Source: an uncultured Propionivibrio sp. (GTDB taxonomy: Bacteria > Pseudomonadota > Gammaproteobacteria > Burkholderiales > Rhodocyclaceae). From it: DNA of 9,869 bases. The DNA lies in NCBI GenBank assembly GCA_938040985.1, contig CALHZD010000154.1, positions 1-9,869 of the forward strand. Reading direction: 5' to 3'. A program made the translations under genes and the position numbers. Below are positions 1 through 7,391 of this stretch, piece after piece (position 1 is the stretch's first letter; each line of letters starts with the position of its first letter). Under the pieces are notes generated by a model. It ran no database searches and had not been told where the DNA came from. It saw only the letters and a list, made by a program, of their open reading frames with translations.

Positions 1-2002
1 GGCCGCCGATGCGGATATCCTGGGCTGCGCGCAGATACAGGCGCACACCGGGAATACGGGCAAGTTTCTCGCGCAGACGATCGATCACCTGTGCCGCCGA
101 AACATTGCGTTCGGCGCCCGGCTTGAGGGAGAGCGCCATGAAATTTCCCCCGACGCCGCTGAAAAAACCGACGGCATGGTCGACGGCCGGATCCCGGCGA
201 ATGATTTCCATCACCTCGCCCAGCTTGCCGGACAGCGCCTGGAAGGACATGCCCTCATCCGCGCGCAGGCCGCCGACGATCATGCCGGTATCCTGGCGGG
301 GAAAAAATCCCTTGGGCACGATGTAGTACAGATAAACGTTAAGTCCGACGGCGGCAGCAAGAATCAGGAGCATCAGGGCGCCGTGCGCCAGCGCCCAGTC
401 GAGCGAACGCCGATAGCAGGCGTGCAGGGCGTCGAACCCGCGTTTGAGCAGGCTTTCGCCGCCCATTTCGTCGTTACCACGGCGCTCACGGCCTCCGGCC
501 TGCCCGCCCGCATCCGCCCGTGGGCGGGCGCGCAGCAGGCGGGCGTACATCATCGGCGTCGTTGTCAGCGAAATGAGCAGCGAGATCAGGATCGCCGCCG
601 AGAGCGTCAGCGCAAATTCGCGGAACAGCCGCCCGACAAGACCCTCCATGAGCAGAATCGGGATGAACACGGCAATCAGCGACAGGCTCATCGACAGCAC
701 CGTGAACCCGACTTCCCGCGCCCCTTGCAGGGCCGCCGCAAAAGGCGCCATGCCGCGCTCGATATGGCGGGAAATGTTTTCCAGCACGACGACGGCATCG
801 TCGACGACAAAGCCCGTGGCAATCGTCAGGGCCATCAGCGAAAGGTTGTTGAGGCTGAACCCGGCCAGATACATGACGCCGAAGGTGCCAATCAGCGATA
901 CCGGCACGGCGACGATCGGAATCAGCGCCGCCCGGCCGTCACGCAGAAAAATAAACACGACGGCAATCACCAGCGCGACCGAAAATATGAGCGTCTGCTC
1001 GACTTCGCGCAGCGAGGCGCGGATAGTGCGCGTGCGGTCATTGGCCACATCAAGATCGATGGCGGCGGGAATCGACGCGCGCAACCCCGGCAGCAGCGCC
1101 TTGATCTGGTCGACGGTGTCGATGATGTTGGCGCCCGGCTGGCGGAAAACGACCACCATGACAGCCGGCTTGCCGTCGAACAGGCCGGTGTTATAGCGTT
1201 CCTGCTCGGCGTCGCGCACCGTCGCCACGTCGGACAGGCGCACCGCTGCGCCGTCGCGCCAGGAAACGATCAGCGGCAGATAATCGGCCGCGGTTTTGGC
1301 CTGATCGTTAGCCTGCACCTGCCAATACCGTTCCTGATCCTCCAGTGCGCCTTTCGGGCGGTTAACGTTGGCCGCCGCGATCGCCGCGCGCACCGACTCG
1401 ACGCTGACCCCGGCGCGCGCCAGGGCGCCCGGGTTGAGCTGTACGCGCACCGCCGGCAGCGAACCGCCGCCGACCGAGACCTGTCCGACGCCCTCCACCT
1501 GCGCGATTTTCTGCGCCAGCACGGTCGAAGCGGCGTCGTACATCTGAACGCGCGACATCGACGCCGAAGTCAGGCTCAGAATCAGAATAGGCGTATCGGC
1601 CGGATTGACCTTGCGGTATGTCGGGCTGCTCGGCATCCCCGTCGGCAGCAGCGTGCGCGCCGCATTAAGCGCGGCCTGCACATCGCGCGCCGCGCCGTCG
1701 ATGTCGCGCTCAAGATCGAATTGCAGCGTAATGCGGGTGGAGCCGAGCGAACTGCTCGAGGTCATTTCATTGACGCCGGCGATCGCCCCCAGCGTCCGCT
1801 CCAGCGGCGCCGCCACTGTCGCCGCCATCGTTTCCGGGCTGGCGCCCGGCAAGGAGGCCGTGACCGAAATCGTCGGAAAATCGACCTGCGGCAGCGGCGA
1901 GACCGGCAGCAGATTCAAGGCCAGCAGCCCGAACAGGGCAATTCCCGCCGTCAGCAGCGTTGTCGCCACCGGCCGCCGGATAAAGATCGAGGAAATAAAC
2001 AT
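1..2002 (-). CDS. mdtC: MdtC-like RND multidrug efflux pump subunit, N-terminal two thirds (cut by window edge)
   Basis: Inner-membrane RND permease; in the known family it pairs with MdtB to export drugs and bile-salt-like compounds by proton antiport. About 667 of an expected ~1030 residues are visible; the missing part would hold the second half of the pore domain and TM8-12. It opens MFISSIFIRRPVATTLL, matching the E. coli MdtC start, with TM1 at about residues 10-30. The motif KVNPADTP lies near 131-138. The TM4 proton-relay pair is Asp401/Asp402 in GFVVDDAVVVLEN. PKGFFPRQDTG follows TM7, and the visible end reads AAQDIRIGG, as in MdtC. The chosen ATG has only a weak AAGG-type ribosome site and sits 33 nt after the mdtB stop, so translational coupling is likely. 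The cytoplasmic TM6-TM7 linker is longer than in E. coli MdtC and rich in Arg and Gly. The call rests on recalled family sequences, not a search. Confidence 0.93.
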   Translation of the reverse strand, partial: MFISSIFIRRPVATTLLTAGIALFGLLALNLLPVSPLPQVDFPTISVTASLPGASPETMAATVAAPLERTLGAIAGVNEMTSSSSLGSTRITLQFDLERDIDGAARDVQAALNAARTLLPTGMPSSPTYRKVNPADTPILILSLTSASMSRVQMYDAASTVLAQKIAQVEGVGQVSVGGGSLPAVRVQLNPGALARAGVSVESVRAAIAAANVNRPKGALEDQERYWQVQANDQAKTAADYLPLIVSWRDGAAVRLSDVATVRDAEQERYNTGLFDGKPAVMVVVFRQPGANIIDTVDQIKALLPGLRASIPAAIDLDVANDRTRTIRASLREVEQTLIFSVALVIAVVFIFLRDGRAALIPIVAVPVSLIGTFGVMYLAGFSLNNLSLMALTIATGFVVDDAVVVLENISRHIERGMAPFAAALQGAREVGFTVLSMSLSLIAVFIPILLMEGLVGRLFREFALTLSAAILISLLISLTTTPMMYARLLRARPRADAGGQAGGRERRGNDEMGGESLLKRGFDALHACYRRSLDWALAHGALMLLILAAAVGLNVYLYYIVPKGFFPRQDTGMIVGGLRADEGMSFQALSGKLGEVMEIIRRDPAVDHAVGFFSGVGGNFMALSLKPGAERNVSAAQVIDRLREKLARIPGVRLYLRAAQDIRIGG

Positions 2003-2035
2003 GCCTTTGCGCGTTATGCCTTGCCGGCCGCCGTT

Positions 2036-5000
2036 CTACATTTCATCCGGCCCGAAGCGGCTGTGCAGCCGCCGCCCAAGACGGCGCGCCAGCCGGTCGA
2101 AAGCCAGATAAATCACCGGCGTCGTAAACAGCGTCAGCACCTGGCTGAGCAGCAGCCCGCCCACCATCGTCAGACCCAGCGGCTGGCGCAGCTCGGAACC
2201 GACGCCGCTGCCGAGCATCAGCGGCAGCGCGCCGAGCAGCGCCGCCAGCGTCGTCATCAAAATCGGCCGAAAACGCAGCAGGCACGCTTCGTGAATGGCC
2301 GCGCGCGGCGATTTGCCCTGCATGCGCTCCGCCTCCAGGGCAAAGTCGATCATCATGATGGCGTTCTTTTTGACGATGCCGATCAGCAGAATGATGCCGA
2401 TCACGGCCACGATGTCGATGTCGGTGCCGGAAAGCATCAGCGCCAGCAGCGCGCCGACGCCGGCGGAGGGCAATGTCGACAGGATCGTCACCGGATGAAT
2501 GTAGCTTTCATAAAGCACGCCGAGCACGATGTACATGACGACCACGGCAGCAAGAATGAGCAGCAGCGAATGGTCGAGAGAAGCCTGGAAGGCGAGCGCC
2601 GCCCCCTGAAAGCGGGTCTGCAGGCCGGCCGGCAGGGAAAGCTCGCGCTCGGCCGCCTGAATGGCCCGAACCGCTTCGCCCAACGAAACGCCGGGAGCAA
2701 GATTGAAAGAGATCGTCGCCGCCGGGAACTGGTCAATACGGCTGATCGCCAGCGGCATCTTCCGTTCCGCAATGCGGGCAATCGCCGAAAGCGGCACGGA
2801 AACGGGCGCGCCGCCCGCCGTCGAGACGAGATAGATCTCATTAAGGGAAGCCGGGTTCAGCCGGAATTCCGGCTTGACTTCGAGGACGACGCGATAAAGG
2901 CTCGATTGCGTAAAAATCGTCGACACCAGCCGCTGGCCGAAGGCGCTGTACAGCGCGCTGTCGATGGCGGCGACGCTGATGCCGAGGCGGCTGGCGCTCG
3001 CCCGGTCGATGTCGATGTACACCTGCAAGCCTTCCGACTGCAAATCGCCGGCAACGTCGGCCAGCTCGGGCAGCTGCCGCAGGCGCGCCAACAGTTTCGG
3101 CGTCCACGCCGCCAGCTCCTCGGCATCGGCATCTTCGAGGCTGAACTGGTATTGCGTGCGGCTGACGCGATTTTCAATGCCCAGATCCTGCACCGGCTGC
3201 ATGAACAGGCGCATGTCGCCAAGCGCGGCTTCCTTGGCCAAACCACGGTGTTGGCTCGCTTTGTCTTTTGGCAAAATCAAGCCGCTATGTTCAGCGCTGC
3301 CCTGAAGCCCTTTATCCATGGGCATCTCGGAGGCGCTGCCCTGAGACGCCCTATCCACGCGGGTTCCAGAGGAGGCGCCTGGAGACACACTATCCATGCG
3401 GGCTTCCAAAGGGCTGCCCTGAGGCCCTTTATCCACGGGCATTTCAGAGACGCTGCCCTGAGATGCCCTATCCACGCGGGCTCCAGAGGCATGCCTTTTC
3501 CGCTCCACCTCGCGGGCATCGTCCAGCCGCGCCTGCAAACGGCGGATCACCGCAGATGCATCCTCCTTGCGCGCGCCTTTCGGTTTCAGGCTGATGAGCA
3601 GACGGCCGGTGTTGAGCGTGGCGTTGGCGCCGTCGACGCCGATGAACGAGGAAATGCTTTCGACCGCCGGATCGCCGAGCAGCACATCGACCACCGCCTG
3701 CTGCCGCGCGGCCATGGCGGGAAACGAAATCGACTGCGGCGCTTCGCTGATGCCCTGGATGAGGCCCGTATCCTGCACCGGAAAAAATCCCTTGGGAATG
3801 AGCACATAGAGCAGCGCCGTCAGCGCCAGCGTGGCAAGCGCCACCAGCAGCACCGCGCCCTGGCGGTCGAGCGCCCAGACCAGCATGCGGTCGTAGCGGG
3901 CGATGACGGCGTCGAAAAATGCCCCGATCCCGCGGAACAACCGCCCCTGCCCGGCCGCCGGCGCATGGCGCAGCAGGCGCGCGCACATCATCGGCGTCAG
4001 CGTCAGCGACACGACGGCCGAAATCAGGATCGACACGGCCAGCGTCACGGCAAATTCGCGAAACAGCCGGCCGATGACCTCGCTCATAAAGAGCAGCGGG
4101 ATGAGCACGGCAATCAGCGAAAGCGTCAGCGAAATGATGGTGAAGCCGATCTGCCCGCTGCCCTTGAGCGCCGCCTGCATCGGCGGCTCGCCCGCCTCGA
4201 CGTAGCGCGCAATGTTCTCGATCATCACGATAGCGTCGTCGACGACAAAGCCGGTGGCGATCGTCATCGCCATCAGCGTCAGATTGTTGATTGAGAAGCC
4301 GGCCAGATACATGACGCCAAACGCGCCGACCAGCGACAGCGGCACGGCCACGCCGGGGATGAGCGTCGCCGAGGCATTGCGCAGAAAAACAAAGATGACC
4401 ATGACGACGAGCGCAATGGCCAGCAGCAGCTCGAAGCGCACGTCGTCGATCGAAGCGCGGATCATCGTCGTCCGGTCGGTAAGAATGTGCACGTCGAGCG
4501 CAGAGGGCAGCGTCGCCTGCAATTGCGACAGCAGGCGCTTGATGCGGTCGACGGTTTCAATCACGTTGGCGCCCGGCTGACGCTGGATGTTAAGGATGAT
4601 CGCCGGCTGCTGCACGCCGTCCACGGCCGCCCACGCGGCCAGGCGGTCGTTTTCCGCGCCATCGACGACATCGGCGACATCGGCCAGCCGGATCGGTGCG
4701 CCGTCGCGCCAGGCGATCACCAGCTGCCGGTATTCCGCCGCTGAGCGCAACTGGTCGTTGGCATCGAGCGTCGAAGCGCGTTCCGGCCCGTCGAAACTGC
4801 CCTTGGCGGAATTGACGTTGGCGCTGCCGATGACCGTGCGCACATCGTCCAGGTTGAGCCGCTTCGCCGCCAGGGCCTTGGGGTTAACCTGAATACGCAC
4901 GGCCGGGCGCTGGCCGCCGGCCGTGCTGACGAGGCCGACGCCGGGCAACTGGGAAAGTTTTTGCGCCAGTCGCGTATCGACCAAATCGGCGACCCTCGGC

Positions 5001-5452
5001 AAGGGCAGAACGTTTGAGGTGATCGCCAGCGTCATGACCGGCGTATCGGCCGGATTGACCTTGCTGTAAATCGGCGGCATCGGCAGGTCCGTCGGCAGGT
5101 AGGTATTGGCCGTGTTGATCGCCGCCTGTACCTCCTGCTCGGCTACATCAAGGCTGACATCGAGCGTGAATTGCAGGGTGATGACCGAGGCGCCGCCGGA
5201 ACTTATCGAAGACATCTGATTGAGGCCAGGCATCTGGCCGAACTGGCGTTCAAGCGGCGCGGTAATCGACGAAGTCGTCACCTCGGGGCTGGCGCCCGGA
5301 TACAGCGTCGTTACCTGAATCGTCGGGTAGTCGACTTCCGGCAGGGCGGACACCGGCAAAAAACGATAAGCCAGCAGACCGGCAAGCAGAATGGCGAACA
5401 TCAGCAGCGATGTCGCCACCGGCCGCAGGATGAACTGGCGCGAGGGATTCAT
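2036..5452 (-). CDS. mdtB: MdtB-like RND multidrug efflux pump subunit with a repeat insert
   Basis: Inner-membrane RND permease, 1138 residues; E. coli MdtB has about 1040. TM1 is at about residues 10-30 (RPVATSLLMFAILLAGLL). The proton-relay pair Asp405/Asp406 is in GFVVDDAIVMIEN (TM4), and the TM10 lysine is Lys1029 in GIVKKNAIMMIDF, equivalent to AcrB Lys940. Conserved stretches include KVNPADTP, SRTQYQF and LLRFRPILMTTLAALLGALP. Residues of the MdtB type rather than MdtC include RQFGQMPGLNQM near the N-terminus and LFMQPVQDL. The extra ~98 residues fall at about 646-744, between a helix and a strand of the periplasmic pore domain, and contain five 13-residue repeats (656-720). All catalytic positions are intact, so the gene is probably functional. 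The start has a good ribosome site, GAGAGGATA at 5461-5469. It lies 69 nt after mdtA and 33 nt before mdtC, in one operon. Confidence 0.96.
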   Translation of the reverse strand: MNPSRQFILRPVATSLLMFAILLAGLLAYRFLPVSALPEVDYPTIQVTTLYPGASPEVTTSSITAPLERQFGQMPGLNQMSSISSGGASVITLQFTLDVSLDVAEQEVQAAINTANTYLPTDLPMPPIYSKVNPADTPVMTLAITSNVLPLPRVADLVDTRLAQKLSQLPGVGLVSTAGGQRPAVRIQVNPKALAAKRLNLDDVRTVIGSANVNSAKGSFDGPERASTLDANDQLRSAAEYRQLVIAWRDGAPIRLADVADVVDGAENDRLAAWAAVDGVQQPAIILNIQRQPGANVIETVDRIKRLLSQLQATLPSALDVHILTDRTTMIRASIDDVRFELLLAIALVVMVIFVFLRNASATLIPGVAVPLSLVGAFGVMYLAGFSINNLTLMAMTIATGFVVDDAIVMIENIARYVEAGEPPMQAALKGSGQIGFTIISLTLSLIAVLIPLLFMSEVIGRLFREFAVTLAVSILISAVVSLTLTPMMCARLLRHAPAAGQGRLFRGIGAFFDAVIARYDRMLVWALDRQGAVLLVALATLALTALLYVLIPKGFFPVQDTGLIQGISEAPQSISFPAMAARQQAVVDVLLGDPAVESISSFIGVDGANATLNTGRLLISLKPKGARKEDASAVIRRLQARLDDAREVERKRHASGARVDRASQGSVSEMPVDKGPQGSPLEARMDSVSPGASSGTRVDRASQGSASEMPMDKGLQGSAEHSGLILPKDKASQHRGLAKEAALGDMRLFMQPVQDLGIENRVSRTQYQFSLEDADAEELAAWTPKLLARLRQLPELADVAGDLQSEGLQVYIDIDRASASRLGISVAAIDSALYSAFGQRLVSTIFTQSSLYRVVLEVKPEFRLNPASLNEIYLVSTAGGAPVSVPLSAIARIAERKMPLAISRIDQFPAATISFNLAPGVSLGEAVRAIQAAERELSLPAGLQTRFQGAALAFQASLDHSLLLILAAVVVMYIVLGVLYESYIHPVTILSTLPSAGVGALLALMLSGTDIDIVAVIGIILLIGIVKKNAIMMIDFALEAERMQGKSPRAAIHEACLLRFRPILMTTLAALLGALPLMLGSGVGSELRQPLGLTMVGGLLLSQVLTLFTTPVIYLAFDRLARRLGRRLHSRFGPDEM
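3293..3487 (-). repeat. Five tandem 39-bp units inside mdtB
   Basis: Read on the minus strand, units are 3449-3487, 3410-3448, 3371-3409, 3332-3370 and 3293-3331. Each encodes 13 residues: SGARVDRASQGSV, SEMPVDKGPQGSP, LEARMDSVSPGAS, SGTRVDRASQGSA, SEMPMDKGLQGSA. Units 1+2 match units 4+5 at 70 of 78 bases by my count, so a 78-bp dimer seems to have been duplicated around a more diverged middle unit. The core (V/M)D....QGS recurs. The unit length is a multiple of three and no frame contains a stop, so gain or loss of units keeps the reading frame. The peptide is hydrophilic, rich in Ser, Gly, Asp and Arg, and likely unstructured. Confidence 0.95.
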
Positions 5453-5521
5453 CGCCGCTTTATCCTCTCATTCCCCGTGAATCCTGTGGGTCCGCCCGAA
5501 CTTTCCGCACGCCCGCCCCCG

Positions 5522-7015
5522 TCATTCACGACTGCCGGCGGCGCTGCCGCCTGAGCGGGCGCGCTCCAGACCGCCAGGGCGATCCGGCCGTCTCGGCACA
5601 GCCGCCGCGCCGGACGCGCTCTTCGGTACGCTGTCGTGGGAATTGCCCGCCGCCGCGGATGGGGTGCTTTTTGGGGCGTTTCCGGGAGCGCTTTCCGCAG
5701 CATTTTTCAGGAGATTTCCCGGTGAGCTTTGCGCGGCGCCGTTGGTGTTCTTGGCGCGCTTGGCACTCTTGGGCGTATCTGCGGTGGAGCTGCCCGTTTC
5801 CCGGCTTGCGCGCGGTGCCGGCGCGGCCGCGGATTCGCCTGGTCGGTCATCCCCGGAAGCCGTCTGTGCGGCAATCAGCGTGATTTTTGCGCCGTCGCGC
5901 AGGTTGTCGACGCCTTCGACGACAACCGCCTCTCCCGCCGTCAGCCCTTCATCGACTGAAACCGTTTCGTTCGTCCTGACGCCGATTTTCAGCTGGCGGG
6001 CAGACACCGTTTTACCCGCCGCATCGACGATATAGGCAAAATCCCCCTGCTGTCCCTGCAACACGGCTGCGGCGGGAATCAGCACAACGCCGCGGCGCGT
6101 GGCAACATTCAGCCGGATATTGACAAACTGGTTGGGAAATAACGCCTCGTCGGCATTGGTAAATTCCGCCTTGAGCCTGACCGTGCCGGTCGCCGTATCG
6201 ATCTGGTTATCGACCGAAAGCAGTTTGCCGGCGGCCAGGCGGTTTTTATTGTCCTGATCCCAGGCTTCGACCGGCAGCGTTTCGTGTTCCCGCATTCCCT
6301 CAAGCACCGCGCCCAGATGAGCGGCAGGCACTGAAAAAACGACGGCGATCGGCTGCGTTTGCGTGATTGTGACGATCCCGTCGGCGTCGCTGGCGCTGAC
6401 CATATTGCCGGCATCAACCCGGCGCAGACCAAGGCGGCCGTCGATCGGCGCGGTAATGCGCGTAAAGGACAGTTGCAGGCGCGCATTCTCGGCATTGCCT
6501 TGATCGGTCTGTACGGCGCCCTCGTACTGCTTGACCAGCGCCGCCTGCGTATCGACCTGTTGCCGGGCAATCGAATTTTTGGCCAGCAGGTCACGGTAGC
6601 GGGCCAGGTCAATTTTGGCATTCGCCAGCAACGCCCGATCGCGCGCCAATTGCCCGGCGGCCTGGTCGAGTTGCGCCTGGAAGGGGCGCGGGTCGATCTC
6701 CGCCAGCAGATCGCCCGCCTTGACGCGCTGCCCTTCCTGAAAGGCAATACGTTGCAGTTGCCCGGAAACGCGCGCCTTGACGACCGTCGTATTGCGCGCC
6801 GTCACCGTGCCCAGCGCACTGAGCACGACATCAATCTCGCCGCGCTGCGCCGTCGCCACCGTGACCGCAGGCGGCGCCTCGGACGCGCCGTGCCGCCCGC
6901 GCCCAGACCGCGCGTTACCGCCATCGCCGTCACCGCGCCCATTTCCAGGCCAGAACCAGGCCACCGCCAGTGCCAACGCACAGGCAAGGCCTATCCAGAA
7001 TACTTTCTTGCGCAT
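5522..7015 (-). CDS. mdtA: MdtA-like periplasmic adaptor (membrane fusion protein) of the efflux pump
   Basis: Adaptor subunit linking the MdtB/MdtC pump to an outer-membrane channel (TolC-type, not in this window). It has 497 residues; E. coli MdtA has about 415. An N-terminal signal-anchor (about 5-22) follows MRKK; its Cys12 is not in a canonical lipobox. A Gly/Asp/Arg-rich stretch (24-46) precedes the adaptor core. The first lipoyl half is at about 68-110 (ARVSGQLQRIAFQEGQRVKAG), then a coiled-coil hairpin (about 112-180), the second lipoyl half (TRITAPIDGRLGLRRVDAGN, 185-204), a beta-barrel (FPNQFVNIRLNV, 293-304) and a membrane-proximal domain to about 383. Residues ~384-497 form an extra Ala/Ser/Pro/Gly/Lys-rich tail without recognisable fold. 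The start has a good ribosome site (GAGGA, 7025-7029). It is the first gene of the operon, transcribed divergently from fabA. Confidence 0.94.
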   Translation of the reverse strand: MRKKVFWIGLACALALAVAWFWPGNGRGDGDGGNARSGRGRHGASEAPPAVTVATAQRGEIDVVLSALGTVTARNTTVVKARVSGQLQRIAFQEGQRVKAGDLLAEIDPRPFQAQLDQAAGQLARDRALLANAKIDLARYRDLLAKNSIARQQVDTQAALVKQYEGAVQTDQGNAENARLQLSFTRITAPIDGRLGLRRVDAGNMVSASDADGIVTITQTQPIAVVFSVPAAHLGAVLEGMREHETLPVEAWDQDNKNRLAAGKLLSVDNQIDTATGTVRLKAEFTNADEALFPNQFVNIRLNVATRRGVVLIPAAAVLQGQQGDFAYIVDAAGKTVSARQLKIGVRTNETVSVDEGLTAGEAVVVEGVDNLRDGAKITLIAAQTASGDDRPGESAAAPAPRASRETGSSTADTPKSAKRAKNTNGAAQSSPGNLLKNAAESAPGNAPKSTPSAAAGNSHDSVPKSASGAAAVPRRPDRPGGLERARSGGSAAGSRE

Positions 7016-7091
7016 GCACGAGATTCCTCAATCAGATGCCGGACCACCGGCCGCCCGGCCCATCGCGGCGGCCGCGAACCCCGGCAACCGC

Positions 7092-7100
7092 AATATAACA
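7092..7100 (-). promoter_or_regulatory. Probable extended -10 promoter of the mdtABC operon
   Basis: The minus strand reads TG-T-TATATT, a TGn extension plus a hexamer matching TATAAT at 5 of 6 positions. There is no good -35 (the bases 17 bp upstream read CGCCGG), as is common for extended -10 promoters. It would start transcription near 7085 and give a leader of about 70 nt before the mdtA ATG. Inferred from motif match and position only. Confidence 0.45.
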
Positions 7101-7106
7101 AACTCA

Positions 7107-7120
7107 CGCCGGCACCGGCG
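7107..7120. promoter_or_regulatory. GC-rich dyad next to the mdtA promoter, possible operator
   Basis: CGCCGG-CA-CCGGCG is a perfect inverted repeat with a two-base centre. It covers the -35 and spacer region of the proposed mdtA promoter, where a repressor or activator could act. In such GC-rich DNA a short dyad can arise by chance, so the regulatory reading is tentative. Confidence 0.3.
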
Positions 7121-7391
7121 GCACGCGGAATAATTTGCAACCACTTTTCGATACGCCCGTAGGACCAATTCAAAGCCGGCCAGGCGAGCAGAGGTCGGCA
7201 TGGATTTGGCGCAGCGTTTCCAACGGTCCGGCATGGCGGGATAAGCCGGATTCCGTTAATATCGCGCTGCACAATACTTGGCCGGACGATCGAAGAAACC
7301 GGCTGCCGCGCGCCCGGATACTGCCTGACGCATGACGCGGCCGGCACGTTGCCGAAAACCCAACAAAAGACAAGAGACAAGGAGAAAGAAT

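Larger units (their letters stand above)
7016..7391. other. Divergent intergenic region between mdtA and fabA
   Basis: This 376-bp stretch contains no convincing gene; the short open frames in it have no recognisable sequence or ribosome site. It should hold the promoters of both the efflux operon (minus) and fabA (plus). On the minus strand I can support an extended -10 at 7092-7100 and a neighbouring dyad. On the plus strand only the fabA ribosome site (AAGGAG, 7379-7384) is clear; no plausible -35/-10 pair stood out. I saw no obvious FadR- or FabR-like operator by eye. Confidence 0.7.

Noticed and set aside
3268..3594. Plus-strand frame with repeated Cys-Pro-Glu/Tyr-Pro units
   Set aside because: It is the reverse-frame reading of the mdtB tandem repeat; a period divisible by three keeps every frame open.
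176..4294. Plus-strand open frame of 1372 codons
   Set aside because: It is antisense to mdtB and mdtC, whose proteins match the RND family throughout. Its translation is rich in Arg, Gln, His and Ala with no domain. It crosses both genes because they are in the same frame with a 33-nt gap and GC-rich codons leave few antisense stops.
7135..7335. 66-codon plus-strand frame between mdtA and fabA
   Set aside because: It has no ribosome site, no familiar sequence and lies in the expected promoter region.
7332..7391. Longer fabA start at 7332
   Set aside because: The added 20 residues are Arg/Lys-rich and unlike the family, while the ATG at 7392 has an ideal AAGGAG site and gives the usual length.
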